Assembly (NCBI GenBank): GCA_021234155.1
Contig: JAJEKV010000102.1
Span: 1,174,456-1,238,455, forward strand
Source of the DNA: Isoetes taiwanensis
Taxonomy: Eukaryota; Streptophyta; Lycopodiopsida; Isoetales; Isoetaceae
Length of the DNA stretch: 64,000 bases
Direction: 5' to 3'
In this document: positions 10,812-22,790 of the stretch, piece after piece
Layout of the letters: each line of letters begins with the position of its first letter
Position numbering within the stretch: position 1 is the first letter of the stretch
Position numbers and translations under genes: made by a program
The notes under the pieces: generated by a model
What the model saw: only the letters and a program-made list of their open reading frames with translations
What the model was told of the DNA's origin: nothing
Database searches by the model: none

Positions 10812-11309
10812 GAAACATTCATCTTCGACACTGTAGACAATTGCCTATTCAGACACCTTTACTGGAAATTATTGTACAAGCTATAGGAATGAGATGCTTA
10901 CCAGAATTCTGTAGCCATTCTTGAGAAGCCGATTCGAGTTCTAGAAATCACAGGCGCTATGGAAACGCAGGTGGCTCGGAAAAATTCGAAGTTACAAGAA
11001 AGCTTAGGTTAATTACATTTTGGCGGGATAAATGTAATCAATGAAAGAAAACGGTAGATTGGTTTTTAAAAACTCAATGAAAGAAGTCGGCGGACGGGTT
11101 CTTTTTTTTTTGAAAGTGAATCTTCGTCATTATTATTTTTATGTGTCAAGAATATTTCGAAACTGCATTTTGTGTTTTCTTGAAATTCAAATTTACCTTG
11201 TGCAAGTAGAAAACGCTATTTCTCGTACAGGTAGAAAAAGCTATTTCTTCGAGCAGCTCGAGCGCGTATCCGAGCGACCTTCCGACTCTGTTACTAGGCG
11301 ACTCCGGAG

Positions 11310-11986
11310 ATGTCTTCTAAAACGAGAGGTGGTCGAGGCGGACAGGGCCGAGGAAGCGGTGGAAGAGGAATCTCAAAACCCCGCACTTCTCAAGTTTCAG
11401 AGGACGTTGATCAGAATACACAGAACCCTACTCAAGGTATTTAATTTGCCACAGAACACACACTGTGTGGAGAGTATTATGCTTGCATGAATTTGAGATA
11501 TTTCCTTGCCTTCAGTTAATATGCTTTGCATGAGTTTGAGTTATTATGCTTTGCATAAATTTTAAGTATTACCATCAGTTCATGCTCTAATTGTCCGTTT
11601 TGTAGAACATAATTTTGCTCTGTTTTATAGAATATAGCAGTGTTAGACAGTTGGAGATAGCAATGTTCAATGAGGTTAAATAGTGTGAAATATGGATTCA
11701 TAAAGGGTATGTAGCTTAAAATGTGGATGCAAACTAATTTAGTTTCAAATTCACGCATAGCATGATCAATAATAGGAGCTACCAACATGCCAAGCGTGAA
11801 TTGTACTAATTTAGGTTTAAATGCACGCCAAGCGTGATCTCTTGTTCTGAAAAGTACTCTAAAAAATGCTCATCTTCTTTTGCAGTGCCCAAGAGGAAGA
11901 AAACCCCTAATAATTCGGGTTCTAATCCTGCCAAGAAAGCAAGGGTAGACGACCCGGATCGCGATTACCATATGATCTCACCTTAG
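11310..11986 (+). pseudogene. Two-exon RG-rich, basic protein gene, truncated
   Basis: Exon 1 (11310-11436) begins MSSKTRGGRGGQGRGSGGRG and ends at a GTATTT donor. Exon 2 starts at 11886 after TTTTGCAG and reads PKRKKTPNNSGSNPAKKARV, a likely nuclear localisation signal, before a stop at 11984. The splice junction keeps the frame. In another frame sequence continues toward an LTR inserted at 12044, so the gene is probably broken by a frameshift and that insertion. The RG tract suggests nucleic-acid binding. The family is not recognised. The intron holds three of the CACGC/GCGTG motifs. Confidence 0.4.
11752..11836. repeat. Second cluster of CACGC...GCGTG motifs
   Basis: Three related motifs lie at 11752 (CACGCATAGCATG), 11786 (CATGCCAAGCGTG) and 11824 (CACGCCAAGCGTG), spaced 34 and 38 bases. 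They lie inside the intron of the RG-rich gene. Confidence 0.5.
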
Positions 11987-12043
11987 ATGATGAAGGGCCG
12001 ATTCTTATAGCAACCATCGACCACCGCTTGAAAAACAACCCTC

Positions 12044-12593
12044 TGTGAGGACCCTTGGATCAAAAGCGAAAGAATCAGGAGTCGTGTGTCCGCGGGGATT
12101 TGCAAAGAAACAAGAAAAGAGAAAGAGAGACAACAAATGATGACAATAAGAACACAATGGTGAGAACAAAACTTGTTGATATCAATGGTGATACATGAAC
12201 TCTCGCAATAGAGAGGAAACAGAAGTGAGACAAGACCAAAACTCATCTAGTCTGTGAATGCTAGCTCTACTCATATATATAGTACAATGGCCTTTGGCCC
12301 AATATAGACACTCTGTCAGATCTCGGTGCCGACTCCTGGAAGAAGGCCTGATTTGAAGGAATGTTGGCGGTGCCTCTTGAGACTCTGAAATGACGCTGAA
12401 GGTGACAGCCCGTCACTTGTCTGCTCTCGACCTCTTCGTGCCCGTGGCCTTCTGCGTGGTTTGCGGCTTGGTCTGCTGCTTGGTCTTCTGCTGGACCTTT
12501 GACGACTGACCTACACCTGACTGTGGATCCTTGGCCTTGACCTGGTCCGTCATGTGCATGAATAGTCCTGTACTAGGACGTACAGAACTAACA
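12044..12593 (-). mobile_element. Solo LTR related to the LTR at 4307-4853
   Basis: It shares the full length and both ends (TGTGAGG...CTAACA) with the left LTR. Neither a primer-binding site nor a polypurine tract adjoins it, so it is a solo LTR rather than the partner of the left one. I see no target-site duplication (CCCTC on the left, GATAC on the right). It interrupts or abuts the RG-rich gene. Confidence 0.75.
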
Positions 12594-13370
12594 GATACTA
12601 AGTATGAAGACATGATAAGGATGATCAACAAGGTCATCATATAACAGAAAAAGAAGGATGTCCATAAGGAGGAGGAAGAAGAAGGTAGCATCAAGAAGAA
12701 GAAGTCTAAGGAAGGACCCTCTAATTCATATCACATTGTATTTTCTCCTGATCATGTGGGGGGAAATGGAATGAGGTGTGGAATAAACGGGCACCAGGTG
12801 AGCTTGTAGGGAAGTCGGACAAGGCTGAGAAGGGATCCTTTGGAGATTTTAATGTCACAGAATTGAGGAATGCACAGGGCTTAAGAGAGGAAGAAATACT
12901 CAAGGTGCTCCAGTCAGTCTTGGATGGACAGGTCTTTGTGATGAAGGTTACCAAAATAAAGGATGTACCCCCCTTTCCAGAAGCTTGCAAGTCCATGAAA
13001 GATATCAGGGTCATGAGGGAGGCCATCTCAAAGAAACTCTTCGAGCTGTCTGGAATAACAAACCTCTCTGAGCAGGATATCTTAGATATGATGGGCATAA
13101 CTGATGCAGACTTATTCCAATACTCAAAGTGGTCATCTGAATTTGTTCATTACGTATAAGTTCAAACAAGAAAAAGCCAGCGGCCCATCTACCTGCAAAA
13201 GTCCTTGTGGAGCTGAAGTGCAGAGTCAGTGGAGACTTGGATATTCCTGAGACGGTCTCCGAAACATACATGGTGAAGTCGTGTCAGGGTTTTCTGGTAG
13301 TTGCCACCCAGACTATTCCAAAAATGGCTTCATTGTTTATAGTGGACTGTCGAACATACCAGCAATAGAT
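12594..13370 (+). pseudogene. Decayed ORF series of unknown family
   Basis: A frame starting just after the solo LTR reads DTKYEDMIRMINK and a Lys/Glu-rich stretch. A 128-codon ORF (12776-13159) contains GSFGDFNVTELRNAQGLREE, ISKKLFELSGITNLSEQDIL and MMGITDADLFQYSKWSSEF. A third frame (about 13160-13340) reads VLVELKCRVSGDLDIPETVS and later FLVVATQTIPKMASLFIVDC. The pieces run in one direction with frameshifts between them, so they were probably one protein. I do not recognise it; a retroelement structural or accessory protein is possible. From 13371 to 13914 no coding is seen. Confidence 0.4.
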
Positions 13371-13914
13371 AGAATACTATATCTCAATGCTATCTAATTG
13401 TCTCCAGCATACCATTGAAGACTATATCACCATTGTATTCCTGTCTGTATCCCAAACAAAGGAAAAATCACCTTTCAATACACACTTGAACTTTCTCAAC
13501 ATCTCTATGAGCATGTGCAGTACTTGTGAAGCTGTAGTATAGGCATGTTTGCCTATAGTAAAAGAATTATACCTTTTCCTAATGCCATGATCCGACAATA
13601 TAAAAAACAGTATGTTTTGAGATTGACCATTCTACTAGATATCTAGCTAGAAGGAGGTCGTTGGTCCTCAATGTAGTATTGAACATATCCATACACCAAA
13701 ACTACATAACTTGCAGGTGTTAAGTTGCAATGTGATCTTTATGACCTTTACAAGTTTGAAGACGCTGAAGATCCAATATTGAAGAACTCGTTGGGACGTC
13801 AAGTAATTTGAGATGGAATAATGTAGCGTGGTTTATTTTTCAAGTTTGTGAATTTGCACTAAATTATCAAAACATATCTATCATCATATATATGTTCTTA
13901 TGTTTGTCCCACTC

Positions 13915-14310
13915 AATCCGACCGTTGATCCGAGATCCTACGGCTCCTTTGGCTTTGGGACGTATCGTACGACCCAGATGGCTTGGGAGTCTGTATATAG
14001 ATTATATGTAAGCGATCCTACGGTCCAGGTTGATTTGATCCTGATCATCGGTCCGAGATCCTACGGCTCACGTTGCTTTGGGACACATCCTACGGTGCAC
14101 ATGGCTTTGGGAATTATATGTAATAGATCCTGCGGTCCAGATTGTTCTTGATCCTGATCGTCGATCTAGGATCTTACGGCTCACGTGGCTTAGATACATC
14201 CTATGGTGCACATGACTTTGGGAATTACATGTAATAGATCCTATGGGTCATATTACTTTAATTATTGTCACGTAATGAGATCTCGACCCTTGATCAGGTC
14301 CAAGATCCTA
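13915..14310. repeat. About 112-bp tandem repeats with GATCCTACGG motifs
   Basis: Units begin at about 14014, 14126 and 14237 (GATCCTACGGTCCAG and variants), with a partial earlier unit from 13915. Each contains GAGATCCTACGGCTCACGT and CATCCTACGGTGCACATGGC words. Copies drift by several bases per unit. The array continues toward a tRNA-like head at 14372-14427. Confidence 0.75.
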
Positions 14311-14371
14311 CGGCCCATGTTGAATGCTCATCCCTTGAGAAAAGGCTTTTAAAATTTTTATGTTGTGTGGA

Positions 14372-14427
14372 GGATTTGAACCCTGGTCATTGACCCCTTA
14401 ACCCCCTATTCTAACCACTAGACCAAA
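14372..14427 (-). mobile_element. tRNA-derived SINE head
   Basis: On the minus strand a box A-like TGGTCTAGTGG (14426-14416) and a box B-like GGTTCAAATCC (14382-14372) lie about 35 bases apart, as in a tRNA internal promoter. No complete cloverleaf or acceptor stem is visible. The body would continue leftward into the GATCCTACGG repeats. Confidence 0.6.
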
Positions 14428-14504
14428 CATTAACTCTATGAATAATTTATGTTTCAAATATACTTAAGGGTAATATTCTAATTAACATAAAATAGAGTAT
14501 AACA

Positions 14505-15215
14505 TTCTAGCTAGTTCAAAAGAGTTCTAGAATGTTCTGGAAGGCTCTAGAAAGTTCTAGAATCTTCTAGAAAGTTCCAAAATATCTAGAAAATTCTAGA
14601 ACATAAGAGAATCTGGGGGGGGGGATCTAAGAAAATTCTTCTAGAAAGTTCCAAATTGTTCTAATAAGTTCTAGAATGTTTTAGAATGTAGGGGAATCTA
14701 TGGGAATATAGGAGAATCTAGGGAAATACTTCCAGAAAGTTCTAGGATATTTTGAAAGTCTCAGAATATTCCAGAAAGTCTTAGAATGTTCTAAAAAGTT
14801 CTAGAATGTAAAGGAATCCAAGAGAATCTAACGAAATCTAAAAAAATCTCATAAAATGTAAGAGAATCTAGGAAAAAATTTACAAGCCTAAGGGAATCTC
14901 TTAAAATCTAGGGGATCTAAGGGAATCTTCATAAAATCTAAGGGAATCTAGGAGAATCTTTATAGAATCTCTTTGAATCTCATATAATGTAAGGGAACCT
15001 AGGGCAATCTCATAAAATCTAAAGGGATCTAAGGGAATTTAAGGGGGTCTAAGGGGATCTTCATAGAATCTTAGAGAATCTATGGAAATGGAATCTAGAG
15101 GGAATCTTATAAAATTTAGAGGAATCTCCACGAAACCTCCAAGAGGATCTTGGTAGAATCTTAGAGAATCTATGAATTTAGAGTATTCTCAAGAGATTCT
15201 TTTAGAATGTAGGCC
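14505..15215. repeat. GAATCT satellite, block 2, with TTCTAGAA arrays
   Basis: The left part is rich in TTCTAGAA palindromes, for example TTCTAGAATGTTCTGGAA at 14525-14542 and TTCTAGAATCTTCTAGAA at 14555-14572. The right part is GGAATCTAAGGGAATCT-type words roughly every 10-20 bases. It is the longest of the satellite blocks in the window. Confidence 0.8.
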
Positions 15216-15834
15216 ACGACAAGAACTTGCAGTATAGGAACATGCTAAAACTCGAACATGCACCGTAGGACGCATTAAATTTCTTGTATACAAATATGCT
15301 TTTGGTATATTCTTAACTGATGCCTCGTGCTAAAAGTGACACGTACCTTTCTGAGGAAAAAATGGGGATTAAAAAAAGGGAAAAAAAAGGGGCGTGGAAA
15401 AACGTATGCGTTTTGGAGGCTGCCCTTGCATCCACCGCCATAGCCAGCCATTTTGGACGGAGTTGTGGGAGAATACTCTTTTAGAAATCTTCAATCAACT
15501 GATAATTTTCCAGCTATTGAATTCAGACCACCGAGTTCAAGCTCTTGGAGTAGCTGATCCTTTTGTCTTCGTAAAAAATTAGGGCGGCTCTTATGCCCTG
15601 AGCGTCTGGGCAATTTATGGTCTATGAAGATTTTTTTTGCATGCTTTCTTTGCCGATGTACTTTGATCAAGTTTTTGGGATTTGAATAGCGGCGGCTTTT
15701 TTATGTCCTGCACCACAGAAGAAATTTGTTCCACGTTTTTTTTATAGCAAGGGCACCCCTTTTGCAAATCCGGCAAGGTCAGTGTAAAGCAATTCGTCTA
15801 ATCATTCTAGTTCCATAGCACATATAAGTTTTTT

Positions 15835-17345
15835 GTGATAGTGGGCACCGCTTTGGCAAATCTGGCTAGATTTAGCCTCTGTTTCGGAAAGCATCATCTG
15901 GCCTTGGAGCACCAATCATCTTGCAGAAGTGAGTGTTTGTCAAATAGTCCTTCTATGGAAGCATATGAGCAATCAGAGTGTTTGTCAAATAGTCCTTGTG
16001 TCAACTACACTCTTACATATGTATAAACGATGTGGCAGTTTTAATGATGCAAAAAAAATATTCGAAGAGATGCCAATTCATAATGTGGTTTCATGCAATG
16101 CTATGATCTCCACCTATACACAACATGGTCTAGGCAATGAAGCTTTTCAAGTGTTTGACAAAATGAAGTCGCAAAGTTTGGTTCCAGATAGAACCACTTT
16201 CATAGGTTTGCTTCATGCATGTGGTGGCATTACCAGCAGGAAAGTTGTATTATTCTTGCATTCTTAGTTTTGAAATTGGTATTGATGTTGTCATAGGCAC
16301 TACCCTTCTTGATATGTACAACAAGTGTGGGAGTTTCCATGATGCTCAGGGTATATTCAAGAAGATACATATATGAAATGTAATTTCATGGAATGCATTG
16401 ATTACTGCATATGTCCAGCATGGTCTTGAAAGACATGCCTTCCAGCTTTTGAAGGGATTACAACTAGAGGGTCTACATCCAGATATTGTAACAGGTACTG
16501 GAATTATTGATGCATGTTCTGGCTTTGCAACTCTAGCAGATGGTAAAATGATCCATTCCTACATTGTTTGCCATGGATTTAAGACATATCTTACTATATG
16601 GAATTGCCTTCTTCATATGTAGAACAAGTGTGGCAATGTTGATGAGTGTTGATGACGCATGTCAAATATTCTGTAGTATGAAAACCCGAGACTTAATATC
16701 ATGGAATGCCATGGTAACGTCGTATTCACACATGGTCGGCAAAAAGAGGTGCTTTGGTGCTTTCATGCACTGGTGAAAGGCTTAGAGCCGAGGCAAGATG
16801 GTGCCCTTGATGCCTATGCTAGTCTTGGGAGACTTGGTGAAGGCAAATTAGCCCATTCATGCATTTCGGTCGAGGGTATGAAGCGGTTTGCTATATTGGT
16901 ACTGCCATCATTAACATGTATAACAAATGTGAACATCTTGAATGTGCATTGGGAGTCTTTCAAAAGATGAGCAAAATGTGGTATCTTGGACGGCCATAAT
17001 TTTAGCACTCTCTAACCATTGTAAAGCTAATGAAGCTCTTGACTTTTTTCTTCAAATGCAAGAAACTGGCGTAGAACCAAATGCAATTACAGTTAGTACT
17101 ATTCTTTATTCATGCAGCCATGCTGGATTGATGGATGAAGGTTGTCATATCTTTGTATCAGTGGCAAATAATAATGGCATACCGACATTTTTTGAGCATG
17201 TAGAATGCATGACGGATCTCCTTAGCAGGGCAGGATGGCTGGATGAGGGAGAGGATTTTATTTCAGAAGCTCCTTTTGAAGCCAATACTATGGCATTGAT
17301 TACCATGGTCAGTGCACACAGGAACTATTCGAAGGTACAGTGAGG
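15835..17345 (+). pseudogene. PPR protein pseudogene (PLS type)
   Basis: Pentatricopeptide repeats are clear in several frames: MYKRCGSFNDAKKIFEEMPI with CNAMISTYTQHGLGNEAFQV (15929-16267); LLDMYNKCGSFHDAQGIFKK with WNALITAYVQHGLERHAFQL (16300-16622); RDLISWNAMVTSYSHM (near 16690); and NVVSWTAIILALSNH with ILYSCSHAGLMDEG and LLSRAGWLDEGEDFI (16970-17343). Stop codons replace residues near 16375 and 16620 and frames change at least three times. No C-terminal E/DYW domain is left. A 21-base direct duplication (AGTGTTTGTCAAATAGTCCTT) lies at 15932 and 15978. PPR proteins bind organelle RNA; this copy cannot. Confidence 0.9.
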
Positions 17346-19850
17346 CTGTGTGTATTGTATGTCATATGAACAAGGAGAGATTTTGTTTTCCAACTTCATG
17401 CATCATCAGAACATGCTTGATCAATGTCTCACGATTTTCTTAGTGGCAGGGAATCTGCATCATTGGAGGTGCTATCTTGACTTAAACAGATTCCTTGCAT
17501 ATAGAAGATGAACATGGAAAACCTAAAATATTAGCATATTCCAAAGTCAACACATGTGTGCAACACTCTCATATTTCAATATGAAACCCCGAAGATTAAT
17601 TTGTAGCAGTGTTTTAACATCTAAGTTATTTTATTATCAAAATACTCAGTTTTGAATCTTATGGTCTGTCCAAAAGCTTGTGCAGTCATTGGGTCATCTA
17701 GGAGGTCATCTGTTCAAGTTAGACACATTATTGCATTTTGTTGAAGAATGCATGTTTTAAGGCATTGTCCCGAGGTCTATTTTGTTTCTAATGCTAAAAA
17801 TGTCTGCTACTTTCACAAATGACCATCCCAACTTGGCAGAGTTCATGAGGAACCCCACCTTGGCCGACTGGTGATATATTCATTAGTGTCTTGACATTCC
17901 CAGCCGAATTTCAATATACAAAAACTTTAATGAGTTGAAAAATTGATCTTTATTAAAGTTGTTGGATTGCATGTAGGTTAATTGCATGATATGATGGTCA
18001 TATGTTCAATATTATTTTTTGAAAGAAACACTTCAGAATCTATAAAGCAAGTAACTTTTTGAAGGAACCAAAAGTCATTACGTATATTGAAGAAGTTCAT
18101 GGGCACATTCGTATGCTACATTCGTATATTCCTTTTTGGGTTGGTTCCCATGAAATGAACTACTGATCCAGATGGATTGGTTCCTACAAATTGAGGCCTT
18201 CGGTATAATAAGCTAAACTTCCATTCCAAGTGCACACACAAGTATTTATGTTTGCCTCTCATCTAAACTACATATTAAAACACGACACATCCAACTAGAT
18301 CAACTACAACTATTCACTGCCAAACAAAATTCTAGTCAATAAGTGAGTCAACAAAGGGGTTATGCTCACTTCCATACACACAGGGGTCAGAGAGAGAGAG
18401 AGAGAGAGAGAGATGTATTTTTTACGTCGTAGCACAAGCCAGCATCCCCTTAGGATATACGACGCTCCCTCTTCAAGGAGCACCACCCCCTACAAGGATA
18501 CCAGGGGCCAAAGGTCCTAGGATGCCAAGATCCTAGTGAGAAGAGAAATGTTCGCGGCAGCCTTGGCCACCGCGATAAATTTCTTGTAATATTTGATGTA
18601 TGTTGGGTGATATCTTTGTAAAAAATAGAGAAGATGTGACAATTATTGAGTATTTTGACATGGGCATTGTATTTATTGGTCTTGATGGAGTAAAAGTCCT
18701 ATATGATGTATTTTAGTGGTTGGTGTGAAGGTTAATAGTTGAGATTTGAAGAAGGAAGTCGAAGAAGAGGAGGCATGTCTCCTCATTCGTCGGTCTCACT
18801 CTTTTTCCTTGAAAAAGATGCCTTATTGTAGAATGTAATCTTCTATGGAAGAACCAATAGTAGAAGAGCCCCGATTTCTCTTTTAATCCTGTTCATTTCT
18901 ACTCCTCCATCTTCTATTTATTTTGATAGTAGTATGCGATTTAGTCCATTTGCATAGACTTTGCAATTTGCTTGCCTGGAGTTATGATTGACATGCACAC
19001 GAAATTCTGTCTACAGCCCACCTCTATTTCCATCACCCCTACCATGTCCACGAAGTCGATCGCGCCCACGATCTGCTCGATCGCCCGCATCGACCATCCG
19101 CCATATCTTCTCTTCGAGTGTCGGCAGGCATCGTTGCCGTATTTAATAGGAGTTAAAGTGACATCATCACGGTCACTATAATTGGCAAAATTTCTAGTAT
19201 TTTCTTAATGGTCCAGTTAAAATAGTCTTAACAGCTTATTATCCATCATGTTGGGTGTGAAAGAAGATTCTCGTGCTGCGACTCGTAAGATACAACATCT
19301 CGATAGATAGGCTTTTCATTCATCTTAGCAGTTTTTCTACAAGGGTATAGAAGGAAGGGAATATCTAATTATATCACCCGGGCCCCAAAAATAAAATTGA
19401 TTACTAGAGATATTTATTCCATGGGGGCATGTGTATAACATGGGGGGATTTTTGGGGGCATATATGTAGAGATTGATCCCAGCCATCCAATCATGAAATT
19501 GAGGGCTATGATCTCGCCACCTCATGGTGGGCAGTGGGGGCATGCATGGGCGTGCACCATATCTCTGGACCGTTGGATGTGGGAGAATAAATCCTAGCCA
19601 TTGATTTTAAGGTTAAGGAAGTTACTAGGAAATTGCAATACAATTAATATGAAGCGGGTGAGGTGGCATTGCATTTATTATGAAGCTTTCAAGGAAGCTT
19701 CTTTTTTTGACTGATCTTCAAATAGTCCTATCTTGCAATGGGGGTGAGAGATCAAGGTGAGACCCATGCCGCTGGATTCCTCTTGTCGAGAACTTTCTAA
19801 TGAGTGGTGCTTTGACATCATTTTGCTGCAATTGAAGCCAATGTGATTGA
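17346..19850. other. Intergenic stretch without recognised genes
   Basis: No ORF here has family motifs, good coding character or splice structure that I can support. It contains a CT/GA microsatellite at about 18388-18412. A GC-richer piece near 19040-19110 gives short ORFs only. Confidence 0.6.
18388..18412 (+). repeat. (GA)n microsatellite
   Basis: About twelve uninterrupted AG dinucleotides are seen. Confidence 0.9.
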
Positions 19851-19854
19851 ATTA

Positions 19855-20265
19855 TAAGAATCTTCTTAGAAACTTTGAATTTTATGGAATCTATGGCTAT
19901 TTAAGAGGATCTAGAGAAATCTTGATGGGATCTTAGAGAATACAGAGAAATCTCAAGAGAATCTTAGGGAATCTATGGGAATATCAAGGAATCTTTAGGA
20001 ATCTAGGGGAATCTACAGGGATCTTTATAAAATCTTTGAGAATCTAGGGGAATCTTGATGGAATCTTAGAGAATCTAGAGGAATCTTCGTAGAATCTACA
20101 TAGAATCTTGGGGAATCTAGAAAAATCTTGAGATAATCTTTGAGAATCTTGAGGAATCTTGAGTATCTATGGGAATCTCAAAGCAATCTCCAGGAATGTG
20201 GGGGGATCTTCATAGAACCTTGGGGAATGTAGGAATCTTGATGAAAGAATGTAGGAAAATCTTGG
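19855..20265. repeat. GAATCT satellite, block 3
   Basis: Repeated words such as GGAATCTAGGGGAATCTTGA and GAGAATCTAGAGGAATCTT occur at 10-21 base spacing. It is the same family as the blocks at 3.2, 14.5, 25.5, 40.1 and 48.1 kb. Confidence 0.8.
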
Positions 20266-20571
20266 GGGATTTTATTTGGAGGGTTTTTTTTGAGATGGCT
20301 TGGAGGGTTCCATGGGAGAATATTCTTAGGAATATTCTATTGTGGCATGTCGTACCACTCGCCAATTTTTTTTCCATGTAGCATAAGTCACTATAAGACC
20401 TTTTAAAATAAAACAATTTTGCGTTCATCTAATGAACATGTGTAGTGTGAAGGTTATAACATATACCATAATGAGATCTGTTTGAGTCAACATTTAGCGA
20501 AATTGCTGATTACCACACTAATAACTATTATAATTTGATATGGAAATCTTCCTACCAAGAACTGTTTTTCC

Positions 20572-21622
20572 TCAGGCGAGGACCCTTTGGAGAACATCCT
20601 CTGTTAATACAGGCTGAATGATGTCCAAGAAAAACCTGGGGTCGTGGTTCAGGACTTTCACAAATACGTACATCAGATGTTTGCATGGAATGTATATCCT
20701 TTTCACTTCTCTACCCATGAAATCCGGGCATGTGCAGGTGGGATGCTTGCATACCCTCACTGTATAAGTTTCATCTGGTCGACGCAACTGGTATGCAACA
20801 TCCCTGTTGGTGATATTGACCTTTACAGACTCAATATCACACTCCATTTGTAAAGCTTGATTAAGCTTTGTTTCAGCTTCTACACAAAGCTTCCCTCGTC
20901 TGTTCATGCGCTTGCCAAAACGTTCCATAAAGTGGACAGAGCTGGTCAAAGTAGAAGAATTCACACTAGCCATATCGGGCATTGAGTTCTGTGGGGTAAT
21001 CCCTCTAACGGAATAGTTCCCTCTCTCCAATGAGTGACTTGTCTTCTCGGGCTTCGTCCAGAGATGTGGATCAAACTTTCTTTCAATGCCTGCCATAGAA
21101 TTCAAGTCATCTGGAGGTAGCTCAAATACCACATTGCCATTGTAATTAGAGGGTAGACATCTCACTGATATTGGTGCAGTAACAGATGAACACAATCTCT
21201 TAAGTTTGCTAGATCCAAAACTATCAACGTGTTTGAAACGTGGAAACAATGTTTACAGTACTCTCACGAATATGCTGGATCGGACTGTCAACAATTATTG
21301 GTGCATGAGGAGTGCTGACCTCAAGAATAATAGGCGTGCCTTCGACTGTGACAAGGTTCCCATTACAGGCTAGGGCCACATACACACTCTGCCCCTCTTG
21401 ATTCACAACTTCGTCAAGAAGAATTGTCATTCCTCTACCACTCTTAGATTGCACAACACACAATTTTTCATTACGAAATTGAAAACTCTCACACAACCAT
21501 TTCCTAGACAATTGACATTCTCCATTCACAAAAGAGCATACCATTCTCAATGTTTTACCAGGTGATGAGATTATCACGTCATTTGCAGTGAAAGAAAGAA
21601 TCTCACAGTCGTTTGCAGCCAT
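20572..21622 (-). pseudogene. SWIM-type zinc-finger protein, frameshifted
   Basis: A likely start MAANDCEILSFTAND lies at 21622. The first frame ends at about 21224 (STFQTR stop); a second overlapping frame continues to a stop at 20572. Near the C-terminus VCKHPTCTCPDF followed by IPCKHLMYVFVKVL gives CxC...CxH, the SWIM zinc-binding pattern found in plant FAR1/MULE-related and other proteins. The upstream part has no domain I recognise. The overlap of the two frames at 21224-21250 points to a frameshift rather than an intron, since no convincing splice pair is there. A domesticated or decayed transposase relative is possible. The left side passes into ordinary AT-rich DNA and satellite. Confidence 0.6.
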
Positions 21623-21667
21623 TGCAACAACAAATAACTTCGTGCTACACAGACAACTCTTCCGCAA

Positions 21668-22150
21668 GAAACTAGACTACTAAAACTAGAATAGCTAATT
21701 TGAAGACGTTGAACAATTAATTGAGGTCCTCAAAATAATTAATTACTGTCAAGAATATTGATAATTAATGAATTGCACGCCAACAATTTCGTATGCTAAT
21801 TACAAAATGCAATAATTTCAGTCGGTTTAAAACGTTTAAATATTTTAGGGCGTGTGAAAATGTAGGCATTAAAAAATAATGTATAAGAGAAGCAAGAATT
21901 TGAATAATGGCTTTGCAACCTCTTTTGCTTTTGAAAAAATAGATGTTTTGTTATTTGTGTAACCTGTATGGGAATTAATGCTTTTTTAACCTCTATTGTT
22001 TTTTTAAAGTTGATTTTCGAAAAAAACATACCTCGAAAAAACCTTTGTACCTCGAAAAATATCGTTGTACCTCTGTTTTATCAAAATACGTCTCCGAAAA
22101 TCATCCGAAAATCATCTGTTCTTGGAAAGTTGTCTGCCCATTATAGAACC
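21668..22150. other. AT-rich spacer without genes
   Basis: No coding is supported. Short GTACCTCGAAAAA-like words repeat near 22030-22075. It borders the left edge of the first duplicated cassette. Confidence 0.5.
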
Positions 22151-22151
22151 A

Positions 22152-22790
22152 GTGCGGCGGCGCACTCCATCCAACAAGGTAGGCTCGATTTGAATAAGCT
22201 GCATGATTTTCATAATTTCCACGATGTTTTCCATGATTTTTTCCAGGTGCATTGTAATCTTAACCCTTGCTACTGCTTTAATCCGACCCAGTGCGGCGGC
22301 GCACTCCATTCAATAAGGTAAGATCTGTTTTGGAAAAACACATGTCTGTGATTTGTGAGGACAAATTTCTGAGAGATTTACCATGACTATTTTCAGCTGC
22401 ATTCATATCTAAATCCTTGCTCCAAACTTCAATCCGACCCAGGTGTGGCGCACATCCTCCGAAAGGTAAGAATGGTTGGGTTTTTTGGTTTGAATGCATC
22501 ACCACAACGACTGGCAGACCTAGTGCGGCGGCGCACATCCTCCAGAAAGGTAAGAATGGTTGGGTTTTTTTTGGTTTGAATGCATCACCACAACGGCCTG
22601 CAGACCTAGTCTTGTGGCGCACCTCCTCCGGGATGGTAGGCAAAATGCATATGTTTAGTCTTTGTTAATTTATCTCGACCACCGGGACAATTTGTTTGCT
22701 TTCGAGAATCGATGGCGTAAGACAAATTTTGAAGTCATGGCAACAGACTGCAGACCTAGTGCGGCGGCGCACCTCTTAGATTAAGGTAAG
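22152..22790 (+). repeat. Six hairpin/splice-donor modules, copy 1
   Basis: A short module recurs at about 22152, 22291, 22440, 22523, 22611 and 22759; further copies lie at 24303 and 24845. The core GTGCGGCGGCGCAC folds as a 5-bp stem (GTGCG/CGCAC) with a GCGG loop. It is preceded by GACC(C/T)AG and followed 10-15 bases later by AAG|GTAAG or AAGGTAGG, a perfect plant 5' splice site. Some cores are altered (GTGTGGCG, CTTGTGGCG). Spacing is 80-150 bases inside this block. No function is known to me. Confidence 0.7.

Noticed and set aside
4307-12593. One 8.3-kb LTR element using both LTR copies as its ends
   Set aside because: The right LTR has no primer-binding site on its inner side, no common target duplication is seen, and unrelated fragments of other elements lie between them.
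22152-22790. Helitron 3' ends as an explanation for the GC-rich hairpins
   Set aside because: No CTRR terminus follows the hairpins and no TC 5' end or Rep/helicase coding is present.
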